A DNA stretch of 64,000 nt from Gemmatimonadaceae bacterium (lineage in GTDB: Bacteria > Gemmatimonadota > Gemmatimonadetes > Gemmatimonadales > Gemmatimonadaceae), in contig JAICNG010000001.1 of assembly GCA_025931335.1 (NCBI GenBank), positions 20,676 through 84,675 of the forward strand, in the 5' to 3' direction. Below are positions 42,712 to 51,326 of this stretch, in pieces (the stretch's first letter is position 1; every line of letters begins with the position of its first letter). A model generated the notes under the pieces. That model was not told the origin of the DNA. It was given only the letters and a program-made list of their open reading frames with translations, and made no database searches. Position numbers and translations under genes: made by a program.

Positions 42712-45700
42712 CTACGGAGAGCCCCCGACTTCCGCCAGCGGACGCTCCGGCTCCCACCACCACGGCCGCTCGATGGCGCGCTGGCGCGGCCAGATCTCCG
42801 TGAGTGACTCCGCCTCGTACAGCCGCCCGTTCTTCATCACGTACCGGATGGTGTTCGTGTTGCGGATGTTCTCGAGCGGGTTGGCGTCGAGCACCTGCAG
42901 GTCCGCGAGCTTGCCGCCCTCGAGCGTTCCCAGCTCCTTGCCGAACCCGATCGCTTCGGCGCCGAACACCGTGCCGACGCGCAGGACGTCGTGATTCTTC
43001 ATGCCCCCCGACGCGATCGACCACAGCTCCCAGTGGACGCCGAGTCCCTGGAGTTGGCCGTGGCCGCCGACGCCGACGCGACCGCCCGCCTCCACGATCT
43101 TCTTCGCCTGCTCGGCGAGCAGCTCGAACGAGTACTGGCTCTCGTGCCACCATCCCTGCCGCCGGAGCCCACGACGCAGGAGCTCCGTCTTCGGAACCCA
43201 GCGACCGAGCTTGGCATCCTTCAGGATGTCGTGATGCTGATACCAGTAGTTCTCGGCCCACGGGCCGCCGTACTGCACGAGCAGCGTGGGCGTGTAGGTG
43301 ACACCGCTCTGCGCCAGCACCGTCACCACGTCGTTGTAGAGCGGGGCGATCGGCAGCGAGTGCTCGATCCCGGCATAGCCATCGATCGCCTCGGTGAGGT
43401 TCTTCTTGAAGTCGAGCCCGCCCTCGAGCGTCGGCGTGAGGCCCAGCTCCCTGGCGGCCATGATGACCCACTGCCGCACTTTCCGGTCGCCCACCATGTA
43501 CTGCTTGATCGTCTTGATGCCGTAGAACTCGGTGTAGCGCCGCAGCACGTCGCGCGCATCATCGAGGCTCTTGATGTCGTCCGACCAGAAGACGCCCGGT
43601 CCGGTCGAGAACACGCGCGGGCCGATCATGTCGCCCGTCTCGACGAGGTCGCCGTACGAGAGCACGTCGGTGGTCGACGTCTGCGGATCGCGCGTGGTCG
43701 TGACGCCGTAGGCGAGGTTCGCGTAGTACTCCCACGGCTGGATGGGGTGGATGCCGAAGCCCGGCCACATGTGCGCGTGCACGTCCACCCATCCCGGCAT
43801 GATCGTCTTGCCGGCGACGTCGATGACGCGCGCGCCCGCCGGCACCGACACCGTGCCGCGCGCGCCGACGGCGGCGATACGGTTGTCCGTCACGACGATG
43901 TCGGCGTTCTCGATGACCTCGTCACCCTTCATCGTCATCGCGCGCGCGCCGCGCAAGACGACGGTACCCTTGGGCCGATCGCGCTGCACGGTAATGAGCA
44001 CGTCGACGCGCTCGGGCTCGTACGCGGGCTTGCTCTTCTTGCCGGTGTCGGCCTGGGCGACCTTCACCGAGTCCGCTGGCGTGCGGGCGACGTTCTCCGC
44101 CGGGGCACCGCCCGCCCGGGCCGTGTCGACGCGAGCGGAATCGCGCGGCGCCGCCGCCGTCACGCGCTTGAGTGAATCAGCGCGCGCGACAGAGTCGCGC
44201 TGGAGCGAGTCGGCGCGCGGAAGGTCGAAGGTGAAGTACGAGTGACCGATCGAGTAGTGCACCCGCTGCGCGTCGCGGTACCATCCGACGAAGTCACCCC
44301 CAATGCGGGTGAGCCGCCGCGCCGGTACCTGGGCGTTCGCCGGATTGGCGACGTTGACGGTCGGCGTCGTGCCGCCGATGACGGGAATCGACAGTACGTA
44401 GACGTTTCCGTCGACCTGCGCGAGCACGCGATCCCCGTCGGGTGAGACGAGGATCTCATCGGCGGGATTGGGCAGTGGCGGGTTGCGGCGCGCGTCCATG
44501 TTGCCGGTCACCTTGATGTGCGCCTTCCGATCGGTTCCGTCGTAACGCATCGACACGAGCCCGTCGCGCGGGTCATACAGGTACACGCGCTCGGCATCGC
44601 GGGAAAAATGCGGATAGCCGTAGAACGTCATCGGGGTGATCACGCGCGCCTCACCGCCGGTGGCGGGAAGCCACACGAGCTCGATGCCGGCGGCGAACGG
44701 GTTGCGCGTGAACTCCTCGTGCTCCACTCGCTGCTGACGCGGCCCGCGCGCCACCACGAGGCGCTGTCCGTCGGGCGAGTAGTTGAGCTGCTCGTAGAAT
44801 GCCTGCTGTCTCGTGAGGCGCTCGGGCTGGCCGCGCCCCTCGGCGCGAATGCGCATGACGTCGCCGCCCTGATCCGTCCACGTGACGTAGGCGACGTACC
44901 GCCCGTCGGGCGACCACACCGGCGAGTGCTCGCCGATGCCGCGCGTGGTGGTAGTGAGCCGCCGGGGCGTGCCGCGCGGCAGGTCCATCACCCACACCTT
45001 GTCGAGCGCGGTGAAGGCGAGCCGCCTGCCATCGGGCGACGGCCGCGCTCCTCGCACCTGCTGCACCGTGAGCGTGGAGTCGTTCAGCTGATACTCGAAC
45101 TTCGACAGTGGCCCGAGTCCGATGTCGATGGCCGCGGTGAAGGGGATCTGGACGGAGCGGCCGGAGCCGACATCCACGCGCCAGAGCTTGCCGCCATACG
45201 ACGTGACGACAGCCTGCCCATCCGGAGTGAACGCGGATCCTGGGAGCAGGTCGCGAGTGAACCGGGACTCCTGGTCGTCGCGCTGTACGTTCTGCACGAG
45301 CCAGCGCTCGTCGCCGCTGGTGAGGTCGCGCAGGCGAAGTGAGGTGACGCTGTCGGCGCGCGTCCCATAGACCATCCATCGCCCGTCGGGGCTGATGACC
45401 GGCCGCATGGCGCCACCCAGCGCATCGGTGCGCCGAAAGATCTGGCCCGTCTCGCGGTCGTAGACGGCGATCTGCCATCCGAACGACGTCTGGTTGTATC
45501 CGCCCGTCCCCTGCCGGGCCGCCACGTAGACGTAGCGTCCGTCCTTTCCGAAGGCCGCACCCACGTAGTTGTTAGGCAGCTGCGGCGCGAACGGAGCGGG
45601 CGGACCGCTCGGCGCCGGAGCCGTCCCGGTCATCTTCAGGCCGGCGCCGCCATCCTTGTGATAGAGATAGAGATCGTATTGCGGCGTGAACTGCGACGCG

Positions 45701-46149
45701 TTCCGCGAGACGACGAGAAAGCGCCCATCGGGCGTCCACTCCGGCGAGACGTACTGCGTCTTCTCCCCTTTCGTGATCGCCTTCGCGTTCTTCCCGTCGG
45801 CGTCCATGACCCAGAGGTTGTCGGAGCCGGAGCGGTCGCTCACGAACGCGATCTGCTTGCCATCGGGCGAATACCGCGGCTGAACGTCGAAGGCAGGCCC
45901 TTCGGTGATACGCGTCGCCTGGCCGCCGGTGATGGGAAGGGTGTAGATGTCGCCCACCATCTCGAAGACGATCGTCCGGCCGTCCGGCGAGACGTCGAGC
46001 GACAGCCAGGTGCCCTCGTCGGTGGTCAGCTTGACCGTCCGCTCGGTCTTGAGCGGGAGATCTTTCTTCGTGGAGTCGGCTTTCTGTTCCTGCGCGTCGG
46101 CGGGAAGACCGAGACCGGCCGCGAGGGCGACGAGGAGTATGGAGCGCAT
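42712..46149 (-). CDS. Exported amidohydrolase with N-terminal TolB-like propeller
   Basis: The 1145-residue fusion starts with a signal peptide (LLVALAAGLGLPADAQ). Residues about 40-630 hold TolB/WD40-like blades (LDVSPDGRTIVFEMVGDIYT, YSPDGKQIAFVSDRSGSDN, WSPDGRYVAYVTW). The amidohydrolase follows: GARAMTMKGDEVIENADIVV, then IMPGWVDVHAHMWPG with the HxH metal site, then GVGGHGQLQGLGVHWE and a closing GGKLADLQVLDANPL. Such proteins are usually assigned to peptide or imidazolonepropionase-like hydrolysis; the substrate is not predictable. Residues 660-720 form a serine/alanine-rich linker. Confidence 0.92.
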   Translation of the reverse strand: MRSILLVALAAGLGLPADAQEQKADSTKKDLPLKTERTVKLTTDEGTWLSLDVSPDGRTIVFEMVGDIYTLPITGGQATRITEGPAFDVQPRYSPDGKQIAFVSDRSGSDNLWVMDADGKNAKAITKGEKTQYVSPEWTPDGRFLVVSRNASQFTPQYDLYLYHKDGGAGLKMTGTAPAPSGPPAPFAPQLPNNYVGAAFGKDGRYVYVAARQGTGGYNQTSFGWQIAVYDRETGQIFRRTDALGGAMRPVISPDGRWMVYGTRADSVTSLRLRDLTSGDERWLVQNVQRDDQESRFTRDLLPGSAFTPDGQAVVTSYGGKLWRVDVGSGRSVQIPFTAAIDIGLGPLSKFEYQLNDSTLTVQQVRGARPSPDGRRLAFTALDKVWVMDLPRGTPRRLTTTTRGIGEHSPVWSPDGRYVAYVTWTDQGGDVMRIRAEGRGQPERLTRQQAFYEQLNYSPDGQRLVVARGPRQQRVEHEEFTRNPFAAGIELVWLPATGGEARVITPMTFYGYPHFSRDAERVYLYDPRDGLVSMRYDGTDRKAHIKVTGNMDARRNPPLPNPADEILVSPDGDRVLAQVDGNVYVLSIPVIGGTTPTVNVANPANAQVPARRLTRIGGDFVGWYRDAQRVHYSIGHSYFTFDLPRADSLQRDSVARADSLKRVTAAAPRDSARVDTARAGGAPAENVARTPADSVKVAQADTGKKSKPAYEPERVDVLITVQRDRPKGTVVLRGARAMTMKGDEVIENADIVVTDNRIAAVGARGTVSVPAGARVIDVAGKTIMPGWVDVHAHMWPGFGIHPIQPWEYYANLAYGVTTTRDPQTSTTDVLSYGDLVETGDMIGPRVFSTGPGVFWSDDIKSLDDARDVLRRYTEFYGIKTIKQYMVGDRKVRQWVIMAARELGLTPTLEGGLDFKKNLTEAIDGYAGIEHSLPIAPLYNDVVTVLAQSGVTYTPTLLVQYGGPWAENYWYQHHDILKDAKLGRWVPKTELLRRGLRRQGWWHESQYSFELLAEQAKKIVEAGGRVGVGGHGQLQGLGVHWELWSIASGGMKNHDVLRVGTVFGAEAIGFGKELGTLEGGKLADLQVLDANPLENIRNTNTIRYVMKNGRLYEAESLTEIWPRQRAIERPWWWEPERPLAEVGGSP

Positions 46150-46264
46150 GAGCTCGTATCCGGGGAAGTGAAGGTGGACCGCGGGCCTCTTGTCTAAGCC
46201 TTTTGGATGCGAGTCCGCAAGTCGGCTCGTGACGGTCTTACCGCAGGTTAACGAGCCATGGCCC

Positions 46265-46304
46265 GGGACGTCGGGCTGGCATCCAAGTTAAAAGGGGGGA
46301 CGCG
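46265..46304 (+). repeat. Solo terminus of the GxxExxY element
   Basis: CGGGCTGGCATCCAAGTT followed by AAAAGGGGGGACGCGGATGC matches the outer left end of the element at 10230 with very few changes. There is no inverted partner and no gene. It lies in the divergent region between the amidohydrolase and S9 peptidase genes. Confidence 0.75.
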
Positions 46305-46422
46305 GATGCTTGAATGCATTGAACCCGAGTCGCCATATCGAGCCCCAGCAGAACGGACTCGTGACGCGTACTCACCCGTGGTACATTGGACGCCCGTCCC
46401 TGTCTCTCAACCGCGAGGGCCC

Positions 46423-48858
46423 ATGACTCGCTCGCTGCGTCTCGCCGCCGCTGTCTTCCTCGGCGCGTTCCCATCGCTGCTCCCGGCACAACAAGGATAC
46501 CGTCAGCCGCCGGCGCCCATTGCCGACATTCTCGACGCGCCGCAAACGCCGGCGGTCTACGTCAGTCCCGACCGCACGTGGCTCCTGCTGGCCGAGCGCG
46601 CGTCGCTCCCGTCGATCGCCGAGCTGTCGGAGCCGGAGCTTCGGCTGGCGGGGCTTCGCATCAATCCTCGGACTGGCGGCCGATCACGTGACGTGAGCGG
46701 CACCGGCCTGCGGTTGCGCGCGATCGTGGAGACGAAGAACGCACCGCGCGAGCGGCGGATCGAAACACCTCCGGGAGCGCGCATCGGCGTCCCTCTGTGG
46801 GCCGAGGATTCGAAGCACGTCGCGTTCACGGTGACCTCGGATAGCATGATTCGGCTGTGGGTCGCTGACGTGGCGACGGGCGCCGCACGCCCGGTCGACG
46901 CCCCGCCGCTCAACGCGACGATTGGAACGCCCTGTCGCTGGATCGACAACGCGCGGTTGGCGTGCAAGGTCATTCCGCCCGACCGCGGGGCCGAGCCCGC
47001 GCGGTCGATCACGCCCACCGGGCCGGTCGTGCAGGAGGCGGCGGGTCGCGCCGCCCCGAACCGTACGTATCAGGACCTCCTCGAGACCCCAGCTGACGAA
47101 CGGCTCTTCGAGCACTATGCGACGAGTCGCGTCGCCATCGTGTCCGCCGACGGTCCGGCGCGTCTCGTCGGCGACGCGGGAATTCATCTCGCGGTCGCGC
47201 CGTCTCCCGACGGACGCTACCTCCTCGTGACGACCGCTCACCGCCCCTTCTCGTACGTCGTCCCACTCGGCCGCTTTCCCCAGCGCATCGAGGTGTGGGA
47301 GCTCGATGGCGGGCTGGTGAAGCGCGTGACCGATCGCCCGTTGATCGAGGAGATGTCGATCGCGTTCGACGCGACGGTTCCCGGCCCGCGTGACGCCACC
47401 TGGCGGGAAGATGCTCCGGCGACGCTGGTGTGGACGGAAGCGCTCGACAACGGCGACCCTGCCCGCGCGGCGGAGCGCCGGGATCGCCTCGTTGCCCTCG
47501 CGGCCCCATTCACCGGAGAGCCGCGGACGCTGTTCGAGGCAGGGTATCGGATCAACGACATCGTGTGGGCGGGCGATGCCCTCGCGCTGACGTTCGAGGG
47601 GTGGTGGAAGTCGCGTCGCGAGCGGGTCTGGGCGATCACGCCCGGGCCGGCCACAGCGCGTCCACGGCAGCTCTTCGATCTCTCCTCCGAGGATCGGTAC
47701 GGCGATCCGGGACGCTTCGTGACGGTGCCCGGACCGTTAGGCACGCCGGTCCTCCTCACGACACGTGACGGGAAGTTCGCCTATCTCACCGGTGACGGCG
47801 CGTCGCCGGAGGGGGACCGTCCCTTCCTCGATCGCATCGAGCTCGCGACCGGGAAGACGACGAGGCTGTGGCGATCGCAGGCCCCGCATTACGAGTTCGT
47901 GGTGACGGTGCTCGATCCCGATGCGCGCCGGGTGATCACGCGACGCGAGGGAGTGAACGAGGCGCCCAATTACTTCCTGCGCGACCTGCGCTCGGGACGC
48001 AGCACGGCGCTCACCGAGTTCAAGGACCCGGCGCCGCAGTTCGCCGGCATGACGCGGGAGCTCATCAAGTACAAGCGCGCTGATGGCGTGGACCTGTCCG
48101 CGACCCTGTACCTGCCGGCGGGTTACGATCGCGCTCGCGGGCCCCTGCCCTTCCTGTTCTGGGCGTATCCTCAGGAGTTCAAGACCGCCGCCGCGGCCGC
48201 CCAGGTGCGGGGATCGCCGTATCGCTTCGTCCGCCCACAGGGGGCATCGCACCTGTTCCTGCTGACGCAGGGCTACGGCGTGCTCGACGACCCCGCCATG
48301 CCGATCGTCGGTGAAGGCTCCGCCGAGCCGAACGACAGCTACATCGAGCAGCTCGTGGCGGGTGCGCAGGCGGCGGTCGATGAGGTCGTGCGCCGCGGCG
48401 TGGCCGACCGTGAGCGCATCGCCGTCGGGGGCCACTCGTACGGCGCGTTCATGACGGCGAACCTGCTCGCGCACTCCGATCTGTTCCGCACCGGCATCGC
48501 GCGCAGCGGCGCCTACAACCGAACCTTGACGCCCTTTGGGTTCCAGGCCGAGGAGCGCGACTTCTGGAAAGCGCAGGACACGTACATGAAGATGTCTCCC
48601 TTCACCTTCGCTCATCGCATCAACGAGCCGGTGCTGATGATCCACGGTGAGGCGGACAACAACTCCGGCACCTTCCCGGTTCAGTCCGAGCGCATGTTCG
48701 CGGCGATCAAGGGGAATGGGGGTGTGGTGCGGTACGTGCTACTGCCGTCGGAAGCCCACGGCTACCGGGCCCGCGAATCCGTCGGTCACGTGCTGTGGGA
48801 AATGGTCGAGTGGCTTGATCGTTATGTGAAGGAGGGGAAGAAGACGGCAACGCGCTAA
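46423..48858 (+). CDS. S9 family prolyl oligopeptidase-type peptidase, exported
   Basis: ATG at 46423 opens a signal peptide (RLAAAVFLGAFPSLLPAQ). Residues about 40-540 are a propeller domain, with spaced blades such as APSPDGRYLLVTTAHRPFSY. The alpha/beta-hydrolase domain has nucleophile GGHSYGAFM (residue about 725 of the full frame), the aspartate region MIHGEADNNSGTFP, and histidine in LLPSEAHGYR. The arrangement resembles the S9D glutamyl-endopeptidase-like group. It probably degrades peptides in the periplasm. Confidence 0.93.
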   Translation: MTRSLRLAAAVFLGAFPSLLPAQQGYRQPPAPIADILDAPQTPAVYVSPDRTWLLLAERASLPSIAELSEPELRLAGLRINPRTGGRSRDVSGTGLRLRAIVETKNAPRERRIETPPGARIGVPLWAEDSKHVAFTVTSDSMIRLWVADVATGAARPVDAPPLNATIGTPCRWIDNARLACKVIPPDRGAEPARSITPTGPVVQEAAGRAAPNRTYQDLLETPADERLFEHYATSRVAIVSADGPARLVGDAGIHLAVAPSPDGRYLLVTTAHRPFSYVVPLGRFPQRIEVWELDGGLVKRVTDRPLIEEMSIAFDATVPGPRDATWREDAPATLVWTEALDNGDPARAAERRDRLVALAAPFTGEPRTLFEAGYRINDIVWAGDALALTFEGWWKSRRERVWAITPGPATARPRQLFDLSSEDRYGDPGRFVTVPGPLGTPVLLTTRDGKFAYLTGDGASPEGDRPFLDRIELATGKTTRLWRSQAPHYEFVVTVLDPDARRVITRREGVNEAPNYFLRDLRSGRSTALTEFKDPAPQFAGMTRELIKYKRADGVDLSATLYLPAGYDRARGPLPFLFWAYPQEFKTAAAAAQVRGSPYRFVRPQGASHLFLLTQGYGVLDDPAMPIVGEGSAEPNDSYIEQLVAGAQAAVDEVVRRGVADRERIAVGGHSYGAFMTANLLAHSDLFRTGIARSGAYNRTLTPFGFQAEERDFWKAQDTYMKMSPFTFAHRINEPVLMIHGEADNNSGTFPVQSERMFAAIKGNGGVVRYVLLPSEAHGYRARESVGHVLWEMVEWLDRYVKEGKKTATR

Positions 48859-48865
48859 CGCCCCG

Positions 48866-49023
48866 GCGATCGAAGGGATCGAAGGGATCGAAGGGGTCAA
48901 CGGGGTGGAAAGGCTGCGCGGCTTCGCCGCCGCCGCCATCATCAGATGAGCAAACGGCTGCGCGAAAGCGCAGCCGTTTTGCCTTTCCACACCCTTGGCC
49001 CTTGGCCCCAGGCCCCTGACCCT
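48866..49023. repeat. Cloverleaf repeat, copy 3
   Basis: The left outer arm is three units of GGGATCGAA and the right is GGCCCTTGGCCCC-type, so the outer arms no longer pair well. The core (48906-48989), bounded by TGGAAA and TTTCCA, has an imperfect GC hairpin, the linker ATCATCAGATGAG, and the perfect hairpin AACGGCTGCGC/GCGCAGCCGTT. It lies between convergent genes. Confidence 0.85.
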
Positions 49024-49028
49024 GCCTC

Positions 49029-49610
49029 TCAGACCTTCTTGTCCAGTTGCTCCGCGCGCTTCAGGTGCCCGTCCACCGCGCCGCGCGCCTTCTGCAACAG
49101 CGCCTTGAACTCGGCGTTCTGGGTCTTCTCGATCGCGTCATCGATCTTCTCGAGCGCGTCCTTGTGCGCCTCGACCTGCTCATCGATGTACTTGTCGTCG
49201 AAATCGTTGCCCGCCTGCGCCTCGTTCAGCTCCCGCATGTCCTCCTGATGGTCCTCGAGGACATCCTCGTCGGTCGCCGTCGTCGACAGGCCGAGCCGCT
49301 GCGCCGCTTCCGCGACCTCGTTCTTCATCGCGGTATGATCCATCTCCATCTGGCGCGCGAACGCCTTGATCTCCGGGTCGGTTGCCTTCGTCTTCGCGAG
49401 CGTGGCCGCTTCGACCTCACCCGTGTTCACCGTTTGAATGAACGCGACCGCGTTCGCATCGCTGTAGGCCTCGACGTTGCCACCAACCGCGGTGGTGTCC
49501 GTCACGACCGCGGCGGTATCACGATCGGAATACTCGGCACCACGGCACGCCGAGAAGCCGAGCAGAGTGACCGCCATCACACTCCCCAACAGCCTGTACT
49601 GGATCCGCAT
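49029..49610 (-). CDS. DUF4142 family lipoprotein
   Basis: GGAGGAGAT precedes ATG at 49610. TLLGFSACRGA is a lipobox. The 193-residue protein is the ferritin-like DUF4142 domain: AFIQTVNTGEVEAATLAKTK, then FARQMEMDHTAMKNEV, then YIDEQVEAHKDALEKIDDAI. Metal-ligand-like E and H residues are present, but function in this family is not established. It may be linked to stress resistance of the envelope. Confidence 0.9.
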   Translation of the reverse strand: MRIQYRLLGSVMAVTLLGFSACRGAEYSDRDTAAVVTDTTAVGGNVEAYSDANAVAFIQTVNTGEVEAATLAKTKATDPEIKAFARQMEMDHTAMKNEVAEAAQRLGLSTTATDEDVLEDHQEDMRELNEAQAGNDFDDKYIDEQVEAHKDALEKIDDAIEKTQNAEFKALLQKARGAVDGHLKRAEQLDKKV

Positions 49611-49734
49611 GATCTCCTCCGAATGATCTGGCCCCCGGATTCGGTTCTCGTATCCGGACTGAGGCGGCGTTTGCAAGAACCGTGGAACTGCCGTCGGAAG
49701 GAGCGGAACGGCGGCGGCCCAGGGGGCGCTTTAA

Positions 49735-50592
49735 TCAGGCTGGCCGCGTCGATCGGAGCACGAACGAGAACACGCTGCCTCTCCCCGGCTCGCTCTCGAC
49801 GGCCAGCGCCGAGCCGTGAGCCTCTACGACTCCGCGTGCGATCGCGAGACCCAACCCGGCCCCGCCGCGCCGGTAGCGCCGCGCCTGCCAGAAGCGCTCG
49901 AAGAGGTGCGGGAGCTCTTCGGGAGCAATGCCGAAACCAGTGTCCGCTACCGCGCACAGGACGTCGGCGCCCTGCCGCGCGACGCGGACGGTGATCGCGC
50001 CCCCCGCAGGGGTGAACTTCAGTGCGTTGCTGACGAGGTTCTGGAGCACTTGCGACATCCGGCCCCGATCGGCGGGGACGAGGGGCAGATCCCGCTCGAC
50101 AGTACAGTCGAGCAGCCGCCCGGCTTCCGTCGCCTGAGGGCGGAACTGCTCGCACACTTCGCTGGCAAGCACGGCGAGGTCGACCCGCTGGAGGTCGACG
50201 GTGAACGCACCGCTTTCCATCCGCGCGACATCGAGCAGCTCGTCGATGAGGCGACTCATCCCGGAGGCGGCACGGCGAATGACATCGAGCAGCCGCCTCC
50301 GGTCCACCTCGGCCAGATCGGCGTCCATCAAGAACGCGGCGCTCGTCAGCACGGCATTGAGGGGGGCGCGCAAATCGTGCGCGACGATCGCGAGCACCTC
50401 ATCGCGCATCCCCAGCGCCGACTCCGCCCGGGATAGCGCCTCGGCCAGGCGCAGGTGCTCGGATTCGAGCTCGCGCTGGGCCGCGGCCAGATCGGGGTGA
50501 ACGGCCCCCCCTGCGCGTTGATCCGCGGGGGAATACGCGGCCGGCGTCATGGAATCGTGGACCACTCGCTCACCGTGCGGCTCGGTGCTCAC
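49735..50592 (-). CDS. Cytosolic sensor histidine kinase
   Basis: The 285-residue kinase lacks membrane helices. A short coiled coil (DLAAAQRELESEHLRLAEAL) leads into the HisKA domain (IVAHDLRAPLNAVLTSAAF, phospho-histidine in VAHD). The ATPase domain has NLVSNALKFTPAGG, ADTGFGIAPEELPHLFERFW and GAGLGLAIARGVVEAHGS. No sensor domain or response regulator is adjacent, so it is an orphan. GTG at 50592 is the start. Confidence 0.9.
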   Translation of the reverse strand: MSTEPHGERVVHDSMTPAAYSPADQRAGGAVHPDLAAAQRELESEHLRLAEALSRAESALGMRDEVLAIVAHDLRAPLNAVLTSAAFLMDADLAEVDRRRLLDVIRRAASGMSRLIDELLDVARMESGAFTVDLQRVDLAVLASEVCEQFRPQATEAGRLLDCTVERDLPLVPADRGRMSQVLQNLVSNALKFTPAGGAITVRVARQGADVLCAVADTGFGIAPEELPHLFERFWQARRYRRGGAGLGLAIARGVVEAHGSALAVESEPGRGSVFSFVLRSTRPA

Positions 50593-50865
50593 GCGAGCCG
50601 CCGATTCTCGAAGGGCATCGTCACCGATGGTGGTGCCAGGGGCATGAAGGCATCACCTCGACCGGCGAGACGGGCCGGAACAATGCCGGCGACTGCGTCG
50701 TCGCCGAATGACGCCCCTCGGCCGTGGGTAAGGGCGCGGTAGGAATGCCTTACGTTGCAAACGCGCGTACGCCAGCGCAAGCGGCGTTACGAGATCGAAA
50801 TGTTGCGCGCCGCGGTAAGCGAACGGCCAGCACTGGGCTGGCCGGTTCGCCACAGGCTCGTCGCG
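50593..50865. other. Intergenic region without recognised features
   Basis: About 270 bases between the histidine kinase start and the end of rpsU. Short open frames here have no protein-like features, and no strong hairpin or repeat was seen. It must contain the promoter of the kinase gene. Confidence 0.5.
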
Positions 50866-51048
50866 TCAACCGCGGGAACGCTTGCGCCGGCGCGCCGCCG
50901 CCGCTTTCTGCTGGCGCGCTTCACTCGGCTTCACGTAGTGCCGCTTGCGCCGCAGGTCCTGCAGCACGCCCGCGCGCTGGACCTTCTTCTTGAAGGTCTT
51001 GAGCGCCCACTCGATACGATCGACGTCGTCCAACTTCACTTCGACCAC
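50866..51048 (-). CDS. rpsU: 30S ribosomal protein S21
   Basis: GTG at 51048 is preceded by GAGGAGGAGG at good spacing. The 60-residue product reads VEVKLDDVDRIEWALKTFKK, then VQRAGVLQDLRRKRHYVKPS, then a strongly basic tail RRRKRSRG, as expected for S21 of the small subunit. S21 takes part in initiation near the anti-Shine-Dalgarno region. It is transcribed alone. Confidence 0.95.
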   Translation of the reverse strand: MVEVKLDDVDRIEWALKTFKKKVQRAGVLQDLRRKRHYVKPSEARQQKAAAARRRKRSRG

Positions 51049-51210
51049 GCTGGATCCTCCTCCTCTCGCGGTATGCCGCTCGGGACAGAACACGATAGGG
51101 GGTCGCGCGAAACCGCGAGCCCCCGATTCCCACGGATGACGCGTGTCTGGCACCCGCGGTAATCGGGCCAAAATATGGTATTTCCTCGGGGCCGCAAGAA
51201 ACCAAGGGGG

Positions 51211-51326
51211 CAGGAGTCGGGAGTCAGGGATCAGGGGGTGTCAGGGTCGAGGAGGGCAGGGCCCGCGCGAGTCGTTCTCCTCGCACCTTCCCCTGACACC
51301 CCCTGATTCCTGACTCCTAACTCCTA
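51211..51326. repeat. GGAGTCAGG-word inverted repeat at the helicase stop codon
   Basis: Arms of about 40 bp (51211-51250 and 51288-51326) match closely in inverted order, sharing ATCAGGGGGTGTCAGGG. On the minus strand the element begins with the helicase's own TAG stop (TAGGAGTTAGGAGTCAGGAA), the same arrangement as the TGAGGAA family. It may terminate the helicase transcript. Confidence 0.85.
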
